Shown: positions 8,108-16,966 of the stretch, in pieces
Numbering within the stretch: the stretch's first letter is position 1
Layout of the letters: the number at the start of each line of letters is the position of its first letter
Source: Rhodocyclales bacterium
GTDB taxonomy: Bacteria > Pseudomonadota > Gammaproteobacteria > Burkholderiales > Rhodocyclaceae
Assembly: GCA_016235805.1 (NCBI GenBank)
Contig: JACRIY010000001.1
Coordinates: 1-64,000 of the forward strand
Length of the DNA: 64,000 bases
Direction of reading: 5' to 3'
The notes under the pieces: model-generated
Database searches by the model: none
The model's input: only the letters and a program-made list of their open reading frames with translations
What the model was told of the DNA's origin: nothing
Program-made: the position numbers and the translations under genes

Positions 8108-9012
8108 GGCGCCGGGTCACGACGCAAGTCGTCCAGCAAAACCGCGAAATCTTCCGGCAGCGGCGCTTCCCAGGCCATCTCCGCGCCGCCGTCCGGGTGA
8201 CGCAAGGCGAGCCGCCAGGCATGCAGCGCCTGGCGCGGAAAGGCGTCGAGCCGCGCATCGCCGCACTTGTTGCCGCGATACACGGTGTCGCCGGCCAGCG
8301 GATGCTTGATCGAGGCGAGATGGACGCGGATCTGGTGCGTGCGTCCGGTTTCCAGCCGGCATTCGAGCAGGGTGGCGCGGCCGAAGCGCTCCAGCACCGA
8401 GTAGTGCGTGCGCGCCTCCTTGCCGCCGGCACGCACGATGGCCATCTTGGTGCGGTGGATCGCATGCCGCCCGAGCGGTGCATCGACGATGCCGTCGCGC
8501 TCGACCTTGCCCAGCGCCAGGGCAAGGTAGTGCCGGCTGACGGTGCGCGCCTGCAACTGGCGCACCAGGTCGGTCTGCGCGGTCAGCGTCTTCGCCACCA
8601 CCAGCAGGCCGCTGGTGTCCTTGTCGAGGCGATGCACGATGCCGGCGCGCGGTATCCCGGCCAGTTGCGGGGCGTGGTGCAGCAGCGCGTTCATCAGCGT
8701 GCCCGAGGCGTTGCCGTTGCCCGGATGCACTACCAGCCCGGCGGGCTTGTCGATGACGATCAGTTGCTCGTCCTCGAACACCACCTTGAGCGGAATGTCC
8801 TCGGCGGATTCGGCAAGAGTCGGCGCTGGCGGTACGGCGTCGCCGATGTCGAATTCGATGCGTTCGCCGCCGTACACCTTGCGCTTGCCTTCCGCAGTGC
8901 CGCCGTCGAGGCGGATCAGGCCATCCTTGAGCCAACCCTGCAGGCGGCTGCGCGAGTGTTCGGGAAACAGCTTGGCCAGCGTCGCGTCGAGCCGCCAGCC
9001 GGCGCACTCCAT
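8104..9012 (-). CDS. rluD: 23S rRNA pseudouridine synthase RluD
   Basis: Makes pseudouridines 1911/1915/1917 in helix 69 of 23S rRNA. An N-terminal S4 domain (GWRLDATLAKLFPEHSRSRLQ) precedes the RsuA/RluA catalytic domain with AGIVHRLDKDTSG, the Asp near residue 130 being catalytic. GRTHQIRVHL follows. The track's 374-aa version runs back into bamD and is not credible. I use the ATG at 9012 (302 aa); a TTG at 9039 and the ATG at 9096, which overlaps the bamD start, are alternatives and the choice is uncertain. It is coupled to pgeF and divergent from bamD, a common betaproteobacterial arrangement. Confidence 0.92.
   Translation of the reverse strand: MECAGWRLDATLAKLFPEHSRSRLQGWLKDGLIRLDGGTAEGKRKVYGGERIEFDIGDAVPPAPTLAESAEDIPLKVVFEDEQLIVIDKPAGLVVHPGNGNASGTLMNALLHHAPQLAGIPRAGIVHRLDKDTSGLLVVAKTLTAQTDLVRQLQARTVSRHYLALALGKVERDGIVDAPLGRHAIHRTKMAIVRAGGKEARTHYSVLERFGRATLLECRLETGRTHQIRVHLASIKHPLAGDTVYRGNKCGDARLDAFPRQALHAWRLALRHPDGGAEMAWEAPLPEDFAVLLDDLRRDPAP
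8816..8839 (+). repeat. 24-nt dispersed element, copy 3
   Basis: Inside rluD, in the linker after the S4 domain (encodes VPPAPTLAES on the minus strand). Confidence 0.75.
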
Positions 9013-9059
9013 GGGCACGTCGAGGGCCGCGCAGGACAAGGGCGGGGCGGGGCTTCGGC

Positions 9060-9065
9060 TATAAT
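9060..9065 (+). promoter_or_regulatory. Candidate -10 box for bamD
   Basis: A perfect TATAAT lies 29 nt before the bamD ATG, with GAGG as ribosome binding site in between. No good -35 at 17 nt is visible, so the promoter may be activator-dependent or weak. Confidence 0.45.
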
Positions 9066-9094
9066 CGGCCGGAAATTCATGCGAGGTTTTCACC

Positions 9095-9919
9095 ATGCGT
9101 AGTGTAGCGGCATTCCTGCGGGCGCTCGCCCCCATCGTGTTTCTGGGCGCGGCTGCCGGCACCAGCCTGCTCGGTGGTTGCGGCCTCCTGCCCGACGTGG
9201 TCGACGAAACCGCGAGCTGGTCCGCCAACCGGCTCTACAGCGAAGCCAAGAGCGCGATGGCCGACGGCTCCTACGACAAGGCGATCAAGTATTTCGAAAA
9301 GCTCGAGGCCCGCTTCCCCTACGGCCGCTATGCGCAGCAGGCGCAGCTCGAGGTCGCCTACGCCTACTACCGCCAGGCCGAACCGGCCTCCGCCATCGCC
9401 GCCTGCGACCGCTTCATCCGCCTCCATCCGAACCACCCCAACGTCGACTACGCCTATTACCTGAAGGGCCTGGCCAACTTCAACGAGGATCTCGGCCTGC
9501 TCGGCCACATCAGCATGCAGGACCTGACCGAGCGTGACCCGAAGGCGGCGCGCGATTCCTTCGATGCCTTCAAGGCGCTGGTCGCCAAGTATCCCGAAAG
9601 CCGCTACACGCCCGACGCCACGGCGCGCATGAAGTACCTGGTCAATGCGCTGGCCTCGCACGAGGTCCACGTCGCCCGCTACTACATGAAACGCGAGGCC
9701 TACATCGCCGCGATCAACCGCGCGCAGACCGCGATCAAGACCTATCCCGATGCGCCGGCCAACGAGGAGGCCCTGTTCGTCATGGTCAAGGCCTACGACC
9801 TGCTCGGCATGAACGACTTGCGCGACGATGCCGAACGCGTGATGCGCAAGAACTTCCCCAAGAGCGAGTACTACGAACGCGGCCTCGACAAGGCCGTGCC
9901 GTGGTGGAAGCTCTGGTGA
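9095..9919 (+). CDS. bamD: Outer membrane assembly lipoprotein BamD (ComL)
   Basis: Essential lipoprotein of the BAM complex that inserts beta-barrel proteins in the outer membrane. 274 aa. The signal peptide ends in the lipobox LLGGC (Cys29). The mature part has tetratricopeptide repeats; YSEAKSAMADGSYDKAIKYFEKLEARFPYG and the repeated FxLHPNHP-type segments are characteristic. It ends with WWKLW. It is monocistronic, divergent from rluD, and followed by a GC-rich hairpin (7-bp arms GCCGGCG/CGCCGGC near 9928-9950) without a T-tract. Confidence 0.96.
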   Translation: MRSVAAFLRALAPIVFLGAAAGTSLLGGCGLLPDVVDETASWSANRLYSEAKSAMADGSYDKAIKYFEKLEARFPYGRYAQQAQLEVAYAYYRQAEPASAIAACDRFIRLHPNHPNVDYAYYLKGLANFNEDLGLLGHISMQDLTERDPKAARDSFDAFKALVAKYPESRYTPDATARMKYLVNALASHEVHVARYYMKREAYIAAINRAQTAIKTYPDAPANEEALFVMVKAYDLLGMNDLRDDAERVMRKNFPKSEYYERGLDKAVPWWKLW

Positions 9920-10018
9920 TCCCGGCCGCCGGCGTCGCCTGAGCGCCGGCCGTCCCGCCCGCGGCGCGCGGCGCCGATCGACGCGGGACATCCTCCCCCG
10001 CCCTCCCCGAGGAAACCC

Positions 10019-11554
10019 ATGTCCCCAGATATCCAGTCCCCCGATCTTTGCATCGGTATCGTCGGCACCGGCGCCATGGGCCGCGGCATCGCCCAGATCG
10101 CGGCGCAGGCCGGCATCCGCGTGCTGCTCTACGACGCGCTGCACGGCGCCGCCGCCAGCGCCCGCGAAACCGTGGTCGGCACCCTGGCCAAGCTCGCGGA
10201 GAAGGGCAAGATCACCCAGGCGGCACTGGACGCCGCAGCGGCCAAGCTGGAAGTCGTGGCGCGCCTCGACGGCCTCGCCTCGGCGCAGGTCATCGTCGAA
10301 GCCATCGTCGAGAACCTCGACGTCAAGAAGCAGCTGTTCCAGCAACTGGAGGACATCGTCGCCGCCGACTGCATCCTCGCCACCAACACCTCCTCGCTGT
10401 CGGTGACCTCGATCGCCGCCGCCTGCCAGCGCCCCGAGCGCGTCGTCGGCTTCCACTTCTTCAATCCCGTGCCGCTGATGAAGATCGTCGAGGTGATCGA
10501 CGGCCTGCTAACCGCCCCCTGGGCCTGCGAGGCGCTGCTCGGCCTCGGCCGGCGCATGGGCCACACCGCGGTGCGCGCCAAGGACACGCCGGGCTTCATT
10601 GTGAATCACGCCGGGCGCGGCTTCGTCACCGAGGCCCTGCGCACGCTGGGCGAAGGTGTCGCCGACTTCCGCAGCATCGACCGCATCATGCGCGAGCTGG
10701 CGGGCTTTCGCATGGGGCCCTTCGAACTGCTTGACCTGACCGGGCTCGACGTGTCGCACCCGGTGATGGAATCGATCTACAACCAGTACTACCAGGAGCC
10801 GCGCTACCGGCCATCGCCGCTCGCCGCGCAGCGGCTGGCCGGCGGCGTGCTCGGGCGCAAGACCGGGCGCGGCTTCTATGACTACGGCAAGGATGCCGCA
10901 GTGGTTGCGGAAGCCGCAGCACCGACCGCCCTGCCGGCGCGCGTCTGGGTCAGCCAGACCCATCCGGAATGGGCCGACGTGCTGCGCGAAATTGTCGCCG
11001 CCGCCGGCGTCGAGGTCGAGACCGACTACCTGCCCGGCCCCGATGCGCTGTGCATCGTCACGCCGCTGGGCGGCGACGCCACCAGTTCCTGCGTCGAGCA
11101 GGGCCTCGACCCCAGACGCTGCGTCGCCATCGACTGCCTGTTCGGTATTGACGTCGGCAAGAGCGCGCGGCGCAACCTGATGACCACGCCGCTCACCAGC
11201 GCCGCGATGCGCGATGCCGCGCACGCCCTGTTCGCCGCCGACGGCACGCCGGTCAGCGTGATTGCCGACAGCGCCGGCTTCGTCGCCCAGCGCATCGTCG
11301 CCTGCATCGTGAACATCGGCTGCGACATCGCCCAGCAGGGCGTCGCCAGCCCGGCCGACATCGACCGCGCGGTGACCCTCGGCCTGGGCTACCCGAAAGG
11401 CCCGCTGGCCTTTGGCGACGCGCTGAAGCCGAAGCTGGTGCTCGACCTGCTGGAAGCGATGCAGAAGTTCTACGGCGACCCGCGCTACCGCCCCAGCCCC
11501 TGGCTCAAGCGCCGCGCCCTGCTCGGCGTCTCGCTGCTGACCGAAGCCACGTGA
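10019..11554 (+). CDS. 3-hydroxyacyl-CoA dehydrogenase, PaaH/PaaC-like
   Basis: Oxidises an (S)-3-hydroxyacyl-CoA with NAD+. 511 aa, in the range of 3-hydroxyadipyl-CoA dehydrogenases (PaaH) of the phenylacetate pathway, which carry duplicated C-terminal domains. The N-terminal Rossmann motif is [18 protein letters not shown] and the catalytic [16 protein letters not shown] follow. Two C-terminal 3HCDH domains are visible ([11 protein letters not shown] and [10 protein letters not shown]). It is preceded by GAGGAAACCC and translationally coupled to a thioesterase. No other paa genes are in the window, so the role could equally be general beta-oxidation. Confidence 0.88.
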   Translation: MSPDIQSPDLCIGIVGTGAMGRGIAQIAAQAGIRVLLYDALHGAAASARETVVGTLAKLAEKGKITQAALDAAAAKLEVVARLDGLASAQVIVEAIVENLDVKKQLFQQLEDIVAADCILATNTSSLSVTSIAAACQRPERVVGFHFFNPVPLMKIVEVIDGLLTAPWACEALLGLGRRMGHTAVRAKDTPGFIVNHAGRGFVTEALRTLGEGVADFRSIDRIMRELAGFRMGPFELLDLTGLDVSHPVMESIYNQYYQEPRYRPSPLAAQRLAGGVLGRKTGRGFYDYGKDAAVVAEAAAPTALPARVWVSQTHPEWADVLREIVAAAGVEVETDYLPGPDALCIVTPLGGDATSSCVEQGLDPRRCVAIDCLFGIDVGKSARRNLMTTPLTSAAMRDAAHALFAADGTPVSVIADSAGFVAQRIVACIVNIGCDIAQQGVASPADIDRAVTLGLGYPKGPLAFGDALKPKLVLDLLEAMQKFYGDPRYRPSPWLKRRALLGVSLLTEAT

Positions 11555-12000
11555 AACCTCCCGAGCCCTCGCCGCTGGCTGCCTTCCGCCTGCGCCACCC
11601 GCTGCGCGTGCGCTGGGCCGAAATCGACGCGCAGGGCATCGTCTTCAACGGCCACTACCTGACCTGGTTCGACATCGGCATCACCGAATACTGGCGCGCC
11701 ATCGGCCTGCCCTACCCGGAGGGCATCGCCGGCACCGGCGGCGACCTGTTCGCGGTGCGGAGCGTGATCAACTACCACGCCTCGGCGCGCTTCGACGAAC
11801 TGCTGGACATCTGCGTGCGCGCCGCCCGGCTCGGCAATTCGAGCATGACATTCGAAATGGCCGTCTTTCGCGGCGACGAACGCCTGGTCAGCGGCGAAAT
11901 GGTCTACGTCAACGCCGACCCGAAAAGCCGGACCTCGCGCGCGTTGCCGGAAAAGCTGCGCGCGGCGATCGAGGCCTGGGAAGCGGGCGGCGAAATTTAG
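11551..12000 (+). CDS. Acyl-CoA thioesterase, 4-hydroxybenzoyl-CoA thioesterase (YbgC-like) family
   Basis: 149-aa hot-dog-fold thioesterase. [23 protein letters not shown] matches the hallmark segment of the family, with Asp as the catalytic residue. The GTG start overlaps the dehydrogenase stop (GTGA), so both are expected to be produced together. It may release CoA from a 3-hydroxy- or 3-oxoacyl intermediate made by the upstream enzyme (inference). Just after the stop lies a copy of the 24-nt dispersed repeat. Confidence 0.85.
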   Translation: MKPPEPSPLAAFRLRHPLRVRWAEIDAQGIVFNGHYLTWFDIGITEYWRAIGLPYPEGIAGTGGDLFAVRSVINYHASARFDELLDICVRAARLGNSSMTFEMAVFRGDERLVSGEMVYVNADPKSRTSRALPEKLRAAIEAWEAGGEI

Positions 12001-12008
12001 GAATCCCG

Positions 12009-12032
12009 AAAGTCGGCGCTGGCGACACGGCG
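12009..12032 (+). repeat. 24-nt dispersed element, copy 4
   Basis: Intergenic, 8 nt after the thioesterase stop codon. It equals the majority sequence of the family. Confidence 0.8.
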
Positions 12033-12092
12033 TCGATGGCTGTCAAGCGCGCCGCCCAAGCGCCGCTTCGGTAAGCACGGCGGAATCAATGA

Positions 12093-12118
12093 AAAACGGG
12101 AGCCGCAGCCCCCGTTTT
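12093..12118 (-). terminator. Terminator of PEP-CTERM gene 1
   Basis: Inverted repeat AAAACGGGAGC/GCCCCCGTTTT (one mismatch) around CGCA. The outer A/T runs make it usable in both directions, so it may also end the thioesterase transcript. It is nearly identical to the terminator of PEP-CTERM gene 2. Confidence 0.8.
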
Positions 12119-12175
12119 CGCGTCGGATCACTTCGCCTCAGGCAAATTGCTGCAGCTTCCTGCGACGTGCCGCAA
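12093..12175 (-). repeat. PEP-CTERM 3' cassette, copy 1
   Basis: 83 nt covering the last codons of the sorting tail, the stop codon, the spacer and the terminator. It aligns without gaps to 15905-15987 with 78 of 83 positions identical. Confidence 0.85.
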
Positions 12176-12683
12176 TACCAACCAGACCAAGACCCGCCAG
12201 CAACATCGCGTAGGTTTCGGGTTCGGGGACGGGAGCCAGGTTGCCTTGTGCCGTGAGCGTCAACTCGTAGCTGCCGGTGGCAGCGTCCATCGGCTCGCCC
12301 CATCCATACACGTCGACCTGATAGTTGCGACCTACGACAAGACCGGTAACGGTGCGGGTGCTGAAGTAACTGGTGCCCCAATCCGGCGTCTCGTAAGCGG
12401 CCCACAAGCCCACATTGCCGAAGGTCTCGGTGTCGCGCAGGAAGAATTCGAGCTGGGAATAGCCCTCGCCGGGTTGCGGCATGCCCTGGAAATCCACCGT
12501 GACCCAGTCACCGTTGGCAATGGTGAAATTGAAGGTGTCCCGGATCGCAGCCTGTCCGGGTACTTCCGGGTAAGACACCAGTCGCGATGCGACGGGGTTG
12601 ACCACGCCCATGTTGAAAGTGTTGGCCCAGACCGGACTGGCAAGCGACGCCAGGACAGCCACCAGCGCAATGATCTGTTTCAT
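12138..12683 (-). CDS. PEP-CTERM sorting domain protein 1
   Basis: Predicted secreted protein of 181 aa, processed and anchored or released by an exosortase. It has an N-terminal signal peptide (MKQIIALVAVLASLASPVWA) and a FxF-type adhesin-like beta domain. The C-terminal sorting signal is VPEPETYAMLLAGLGLVGIAARRRK: PEP motif, hydrophobic helix, Arg cluster. The track ORF starts almost 300 nt too early; AAGGAG before the ATG at 12683 decides the start. The mature function is unknown. No exosortase or EPS genes are in the window, so the processing enzyme must be encoded elsewhere. Confidence 0.9.
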   Translation of the reverse strand: MKQIIALVAVLASLASPVWANTFNMGVVNPVASRLVSYPEVPGQAAIRDTFNFTIANGDWVTVDFQGMPQPGEGYSQLEFFLRDTETFGNVGLWAAYETPDWGTSYFSTRTVTGLVVGRNYQVDVYGWGEPMDAATGSYELTLTAQGNLAPVPEPETYAMLLAGLGLVGIAARRRKLQQFA

Positions 12684-12760
12684 GTTCGCATTCTCCTTTG
12701 CTTGCGTTGCACGAGAGTTTCTGTGTGGGCATGAGTATACCGAGTCGCAATCAAACTTGA

Positions 12761-12793
12761 ATAGTCCGTTCATACCCTTGCCGAAAGACATAG
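12761..12793 (-). promoter_or_regulatory. Conserved upstream block a of PEP-CTERM gene 1
   Basis: On the minus strand CTATGTCTTTCG, then GAACGGACTAT. The same order and spacing recur at 16817-16850 upstream of PEP-CTERM gene 2. The GAACGGACTAT part recurs at 43303-43325 upstream of gene 3. Probably a promoter or regulator site. Confidence 0.6.
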
Positions 12794-12890
12794 ACATTCG
12801 CACAGGCGACCCCCGCTGTAACGCTCTGCGGCAAGGCTCCGAGAGGAAATCATGTGACATCCAAAGCATTGCAGAAATGCTGATCCCTCT

Positions 12891-12915
12891 ATACCTGAGG
12901 CATCTGGAGTACTCG
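12891..12915 (-). promoter_or_regulatory. Conserved upstream block b of PEP-CTERM gene 1
   Basis: Plus-strand ATACCTGAGGCATCTGGA, matched by ATACCTGAAGCATCTGGA at 16949-16966. It lies about 130 nt further upstream than block a in both loci. Confidence 0.55.
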
Positions 12916-13257
12916 AAATGGCTCCAGGCGGTCGTGACGGAGTCGCCGGCTGACTGACATCCGAAGTGGTTCAGCACCGGGTCTGGGCGGTATTTTCGCT
13001 GTGTCCTGGATCGGATGGGATTGAAGCGCAGATAAGTTGTGACCCGAGACGAATGTCATGTTGGCCCCAATGGCAAACGCATGGTCCGTAAGCTGCCAGG
13101 AGTCGCCAAGCACTGAATCGACGGGCCGGGTATTTGAGCGGCCGCCCGAATTCCTTGACCGGACAACGGATGCATAATCAGCCGGAATCAAAGTAAGCGT
13201 AGACTCCTGGCCTGAAGCAGTATTGGTGAACGATCCGCTCCAACTCGAACCAGACCC

Positions 13258-15843
13258 ATGCTCATTAATCTGGTCAACAACATCGCCTTCCTTATCGCCT
13301 TGATCGCGACGGGGCAAATCGTCCTTTCGCGTTTTCGCAAGGACACGCCGGGTCGCCAGGTGATGCTGGGCCTGCTTTTTGGCAGCGTAGCCCTGCTTGG
13401 CATGATCAATCCCGTCACCTTCTCGCCCGGCCTGATATTCGACGGCCGGTCGATCGTGCTGTCCGTGGCCGGCGTCGTCGGTGGCGGGGTCGCGGCGGCA
13501 ATTGCCGCGGGCATTGCGGGTGTCTATCGCTACCAGATGGGCGGCATCGGGGCAACGGTGGGTGTCCTGGTCGTCCTGCAGTCCGCCCTGCTTGGCGTAT
13601 TGGCACGGCAGTGGCTGCTTCGCCGCTGGAGCCCCCCGCAACCGATGCACTATCTTGCGCTGGGCGTCGTGGTGCAACTGGCGCAACTGGCTGCATTCAC
13701 GCAAATCCCCAATCGGGCCGCCTACGCGTTCATCGAGCAGGCCTGGTGGGTGCTCATGCTGTTCTACCCGCTTGCCACCATGGTGCTGTGCCTGATCTTC
13801 CGCAACTACGAGCAGCAGCTGATCGACCAGGAGTCCCTGCATGCGACCCAGGATGCGGTAATCGCCGCAGAGCGCGCCAGCATGAAGCGCTTTCATGCCT
13901 ACTTCGACCATTCCATCGTCGGTCTTGCCATCACCAGCCTGGAAAAGGGCTGGATCGAGGTGAACGACGCACTGTGCGCGACTCTGGGTTACACGCGGGA
14001 CGAACTGACCCGCATGACCTGGGCCGAGCTGACCTACCCGGACGATCTGGCGCCTGACCTGGCGCAGTTCAACCGCATGCTGGCCGGGGAAATCGAGAGC
14101 TATGCCATGGACAAGCGCTTCATCCACAAGGACGGCCACCTGGTGAATACGCGTCTTGCGGTCAGCCATGTGCGCACGCCGGATGGCAGCCTCGATTACG
14201 TGGTGGCGATGGTGGAGGACATCAGCGAGCGCAAGCAGGCGGAACTGGCCCTGTTGCGGGAGCAGCAGTTCTCCGCCGAGATCATCAATGCCCTTCCCGG
14301 CATTTTCTACATGTTCGATGGCAACGGACGCTTCCTGCGCTGGAACCGCCATTTCCGGGACGTCTCCGGCTACACCGACAGCGAACTGGCGACGATGCGT
14401 GCGCAGGACTTCTTTGCCGACGACGACCATGAGCGCATCGCCGCCGCGATGCAGCAGGTGTTCCGGGACGGACAGGCCAACATCGAAGCGATGTTCCGCG
14501 ATCGGTACGGACGGGACACGCCCTACCATTTCAGCGGTACGCAGGTGAGTCTCGATGGCAAGTCCTATTTGATCGGCGTCGGCCTCGACATCAGCGACCG
14601 CAAGGCCGCCGAAGCCGAACTCGACAAGCACCGCCACCACCTCGAGGAAATCGTCGAGTCACGTACCGCCGAACTCGCGACGGCCAAGGCAGCCGCCGAA
14701 GCCGCCAATGTCGCCAAGAGCGCCTTCCTCGCCAACATGAGCCACGAAATCCGCACGCCGATGAACGGCATCGTCGGCATGGCCAACGTCCTGCGTCGGG
14801 AAGGCGTCACCAGCAGGCAGGCACTGCGCCTCGACGCCATCGACGCCTCGGCCCGGCACCTGTTGTCGGTGATCAACGATGTCCTCGACATCTCGAAGAT
14901 AGAGGCCGGCAAGTTCACGCTGGAGGAAGCGGCGGTCGACGTCGGCGGCCTGCTGGCCAATATCGCTTCCATCCTGTCGGAGCGGGTCAAGGCCAAGGGC
15001 ATTCGCCTGCTGATCGAGGCCGAGCCCCTGCCGCCCGGGCTCGTGGGTGACCCGACGCGGCTGCAACAGGCCTTGCTCAACATCGCGACCAACGCCGTCA
15101 AATTCACCGAGCAAGGCACGGTGACCTTGCGCACCCTCAAGCAGGAAGAAACAGCCGATGCTGCGGTGTTGCGGTTCGAGGTAAGCGATACCGGCATCGG
15201 CATCGCTCCCGAGGTCATGTCGCGCCTCTTCAGCGCCTTCGAGCAGGCCGACAATTCGATGACCCGCAAGTACGGCGGCACCGGCCTCGGACTGGCGATC
15301 ACCCGCCGCCTGGTCGAACTGATGGGCGGGAAAGTCGGCGCCGACAGCACGGCGGGCGTCGGCAGCACCTTCTGGTTTACCGTGAAGCTGATGAAGGGCG
15401 GCGAGGTGGCGACTGCTCCGACGGAAGCCGTGGTCGATGCCGAAGCGCAGATACGTCAATGTTGCGCCGGCCTGCGCATCCTGGTGGTCGATGACGAGCC
15501 GGTCAACAGGGAAGTCGCACTGATGCATCTGGAGGCGGTCGATCTCGTGGCGGACACCGCGGAAGATGGCGCGCAGGCCGTCGCAATGGCCTGCAAGAGC
15601 AGCTACGTGGCCATCCTCATGGATATGCAGATGCCGAAGCTGAGCGGAATCGAGGCAACGCGGGAGATCCGCCAGATTCCCGGATACCGGGACACACCGA
15701 TCATCGCCATGACGGCCAACGCGTTCGTCGAGGACAAGGAGAAGTGCCTTGCGGCGGGTATGAGCGACTTTTTGATCAAGCCTTTCAGCCCCGATCAGTT
15801 GTTTGCGATCCTGCTGCGCGCGCTTAATCGGCGCAATTCGTAG
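13258..15843 (+). CDS. Hybrid sensor histidine kinase 1 (5TM receptor, two PAS, HisKA, HATPase, REC)
   Basis: 861-aa membrane sensor kinase. About 190 N-terminal residues form five or six transmembrane helices resembling the LytS-type 5TMR domain (the NPVTFSPGLIFDGRSIVLSVAG segment). Two PAS domains follow (around 215-330 and 340-450), then a coiled coil. HisKA has [15 protein letters not shown] with phosphoacceptor His496. The ATPase shows NAVKF, DTGIGI and GGTGLGL, and a receiver carries Asp789 in LMDMQMP. No HPt domain or cognate regulator adjoins, so it is an orphan hybrid kinase. It sits between two PEP-CTERM genes. The ATPase G2 region overlaps a copy of the 24-nt repeat. Confidence 0.92.
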   Translation: MLINLVNNIAFLIALIATGQIVLSRFRKDTPGRQVMLGLLFGSVALLGMINPVTFSPGLIFDGRSIVLSVAGVVGGGVAAAIAAGIAGVYRYQMGGIGATVGVLVVLQSALLGVLARQWLLRRWSPPQPMHYLALGVVVQLAQLAAFTQIPNRAAYAFIEQAWWVLMLFYPLATMVLCLIFRNYEQQLIDQESLHATQDAVIAAERASMKRFHAYFDHSIVGLAITSLEKGWIEVNDALCATLGYTRDELTRMTWAELTYPDDLAPDLAQFNRMLAGEIESYAMDKRFIHKDGHLVNTRLAVSHVRTPDGSLDYVVAMVEDISERKQAELALLREQQFSAEIINALPGIFYMFDGNGRFLRWNRHFRDVSGYTDSELATMRAQDFFADDDHERIAAAMQQVFRDGQANIEAMFRDRYGRDTPYHFSGTQVSLDGKSYLIGVGLDISDRKAAEAELDKHRHHLEEIVESRTAELATAKAAAEAANVAKSAFLANMSHEIRTPMNGIVGMANVLRREGVTSRQALRLDAIDASARHLLSVINDVLDISKIEAGKFTLEEAAVDVGGLLANIASILSERVKAKGIRLLIEAEPLPPGLVGDPTRLQQALLNIATNAVKFTEQGTVTLRTLKQEETADAAVLRFEVSDTGIGIAPEVMSRLFSAFEQADNSMTRKYGGTGLGLAITRRLVELMGGKVGADSTAGVGSTFWFTVKLMKGGEVATAPTEAVVDAEAQIRQCCAGLRILVVDDEPVNREVALMHLEAVDLVADTAEDGAQAVAMACKSSYVAILMDMQMPKLSGIEATREIRQIPGYRDTPIIAMTANAFVEDKEKCLAAGMSDFLIKPFSPDQLFAILLRALNRRNS
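15331..15354 (+). repeat. 24-nt dispersed element, copy 17
   Basis: Inside hybrid kinase 1, encoding KVGADSTAG in the G2 region. Because this segment is conserved in the protein family, part of the match could be coincidental. Confidence 0.55.
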
Positions 15844-15904
15844 CCGCGAGCCGGCTTGACCCGAGTCACCGCGGTCGACGTCCGCAGCAGCCATCCATGA
15901 ATGC

Positions 15905-15930
15905 AAAACGGGAGCCGCAGCTCCCGTTTT
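15905..15930 (-). terminator. Terminator of PEP-CTERM gene 2
   Basis: Perfect 11-bp stem AAAACGGGAGC/GCTCCCGTTTT with CGCA loop. It lies between the convergent hybrid kinase 1 and PEP-CTERM gene 2, so it can serve both. Confidence 0.88.
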
Positions 15931-15987
15931 CGCGTCGGATCGCTTCGCCTCAGGCAGATTGCTGATGCTTCCTGCGACGTGCCGCAA
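15905..15987 (-). repeat. PEP-CTERM 3' cassette, copy 2
   Basis: Second copy of the 83-nt tail, stop and terminator cassette (see 12093-12175). Confidence 0.85.
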
Positions 15988-16666
15988 GGCCCACCAGACC
16001 CAAACCAGCCAGCATCATGGCGTAGGTTTCGGGTTCGGGAACCGGAGCGGTTTGCTGATCCAGGGTCAGCGAAACCTCGCGCCAGCCCACCCCTCTCGTG
16101 GCGGGACCGCCATCCCACGAGCTGACTCCCAGGAGGAAACTGCCGGTGTAACTGCTCGTCGGCACTCCCAGGGCGGCGGCATACCCGGCGTGCAGAGTGC
16201 TCACGGTGAAGCTGGCGCTGATGTCGAAGTCTGAGCCGATGCACATGGGGTTGCACTCGATGGCGCTGCGGTCGCGAACCGTGGTCGCCCCGAGAACGCC
16301 GGTAAAGATGGTCGTACCGGCCGCGATGTCAATTACGAAATCGTGGTCTATGTCGATGCCGCCGCTGAACCCATTGGCCACCACCATGGATACCGTGCCG
16401 CCGGGTGCGAATGTCCAGCCATCGGCAGTGGCGCCAGTCTGAAACGAAAAATTGAAATTGTTGCCCCAGAAATTCGAGCTATCGAAGAGGTCGAGGGGCG
16501 TCCCCGTCTGCAGGCTTGCGGCTCCGCCGGCGTAACTCACGTTGCCCGGATAACCTCCGGGAGAGTTGCCGTACTTGATGGTCTGGGCAGCTGCCATGCC
16601 GGTCGCGGAGGCGATGGCAAGCGGCAGGGCGAAGCGGGCGATTCTGGCGACGAAACTGTGGATCAT
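15950..16666 (-). CDS. PEP-CTERM sorting domain protein 2
   Basis: 238-aa predicted exported protein. A signal peptide (residues 1-28, ending MAAAQ) is followed by a Gly/Asn/Ser-rich beta-structured domain. The C-terminal signal is VPEPETYAMMLAGLGLVGLAARRRK. Two cysteines (IECNPMCIG) could form a disulfide. The start at 16666 is supported by GGGAGA. The mature part is not related to PEP-CTERM protein 1, yet the 3' end and terminator are nearly identical in DNA, suggesting exchange of the tail as a module. Function unknown; exosortase substrate by family knowledge. Confidence 0.9.
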   Translation of the reverse strand: MIHSFVARIARFALPLAIASATGMAAAQTIKYGNSPGGYPGNVSYAGGAASLQTGTPLDLFDSSNFWGNNFNFSFQTGATADGWTFAPGGTVSMVVANGFSGGIDIDHDFVIDIAAGTTIFTGVLGATTVRDRSAIECNPMCIGSDFDISASFTVSTLHAGYAAALGVPTSSYTGSFLLGVSSWDGGPATRGVGWREVSLTLDQQTAPVPEPETYAMMLAGLGLVGLAARRRKHQQSA

Positions 16667-16816
16667 GGCATTCTCCCAATGGCAGTTGCATTCCCGACCT
16701 CGGAATCCACGCACTAGCAAAAGCGCCGTCGCGAATGAATCAGGAGTTGCCGCGACGCGTTCCGATCTGGACGACGAAATTGGACATGACATTACCGCAT
16801 GTGCGGGAAATATTCC

Positions 16817-16850
16817 ATTAGCCCGTTCGGGCCCTGAACGAAAGACATAG
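16817..16850 (-). promoter_or_regulatory. Conserved upstream block a of PEP-CTERM gene 2
   Basis: Minus strand CTATGTCTTTCG, then CCGAACGGGCTAAT. The CCCGTTCGGG core is self-complementary. Confidence 0.6.
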
Positions 16851-16948
16851 GCGAACCCAAGGGCGAGCTGCCCGCCAATCCTCTTCAGCTGCGGGTTCAC
16901 TGGCAATTTGGATCAAACCTGAAGCAACGGAGGAATGCGAATTTCATC

Positions 16949-16966
16949 ATACCTGAAGCATCTGGA
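16949..16966 (-). promoter_or_regulatory. Conserved upstream block b of PEP-CTERM gene 2
   Basis: ATACCTGAAGCATCTGGA, 17 of 18 positions identical to 12891-12908. A degenerate direct repeat lies about 33 nt away, as expected for a site bound by paired subunits (inference). Confidence 0.55.

Larger units (their letters stand above)
12684..13257. other. Intergenic region between PEP-CTERM gene 1 and hybrid kinase 1
   Basis: 574 nt without a credible gene. It holds two blocks also present upstream of PEP-CTERM gene 2 (12761-12793 and 12891-12915, listed separately). The half nearest the kinase shows nothing I can name; the kinase promoter must lie here. Confidence 0.6.

Noticed and set aside
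8104-9228. RluD extended to 374 aa as in the track
   Set aside because: It would run well into bamD on the opposite strand with no ribosome site and no family similarity in the extra part.
9928-9950. GC hairpin after bamD as rho-independent terminator
   Set aside because: Stem is real (7 bp) but no T-tract follows; not listed as a terminator.
12684-13257. Extended 279-aa start of PEP-CTERM protein 1
   Set aside because: The additional 98 residues precede a perfect signal peptide and Shine-Dalgarno; the DNA instead carries conserved non-coding blocks.
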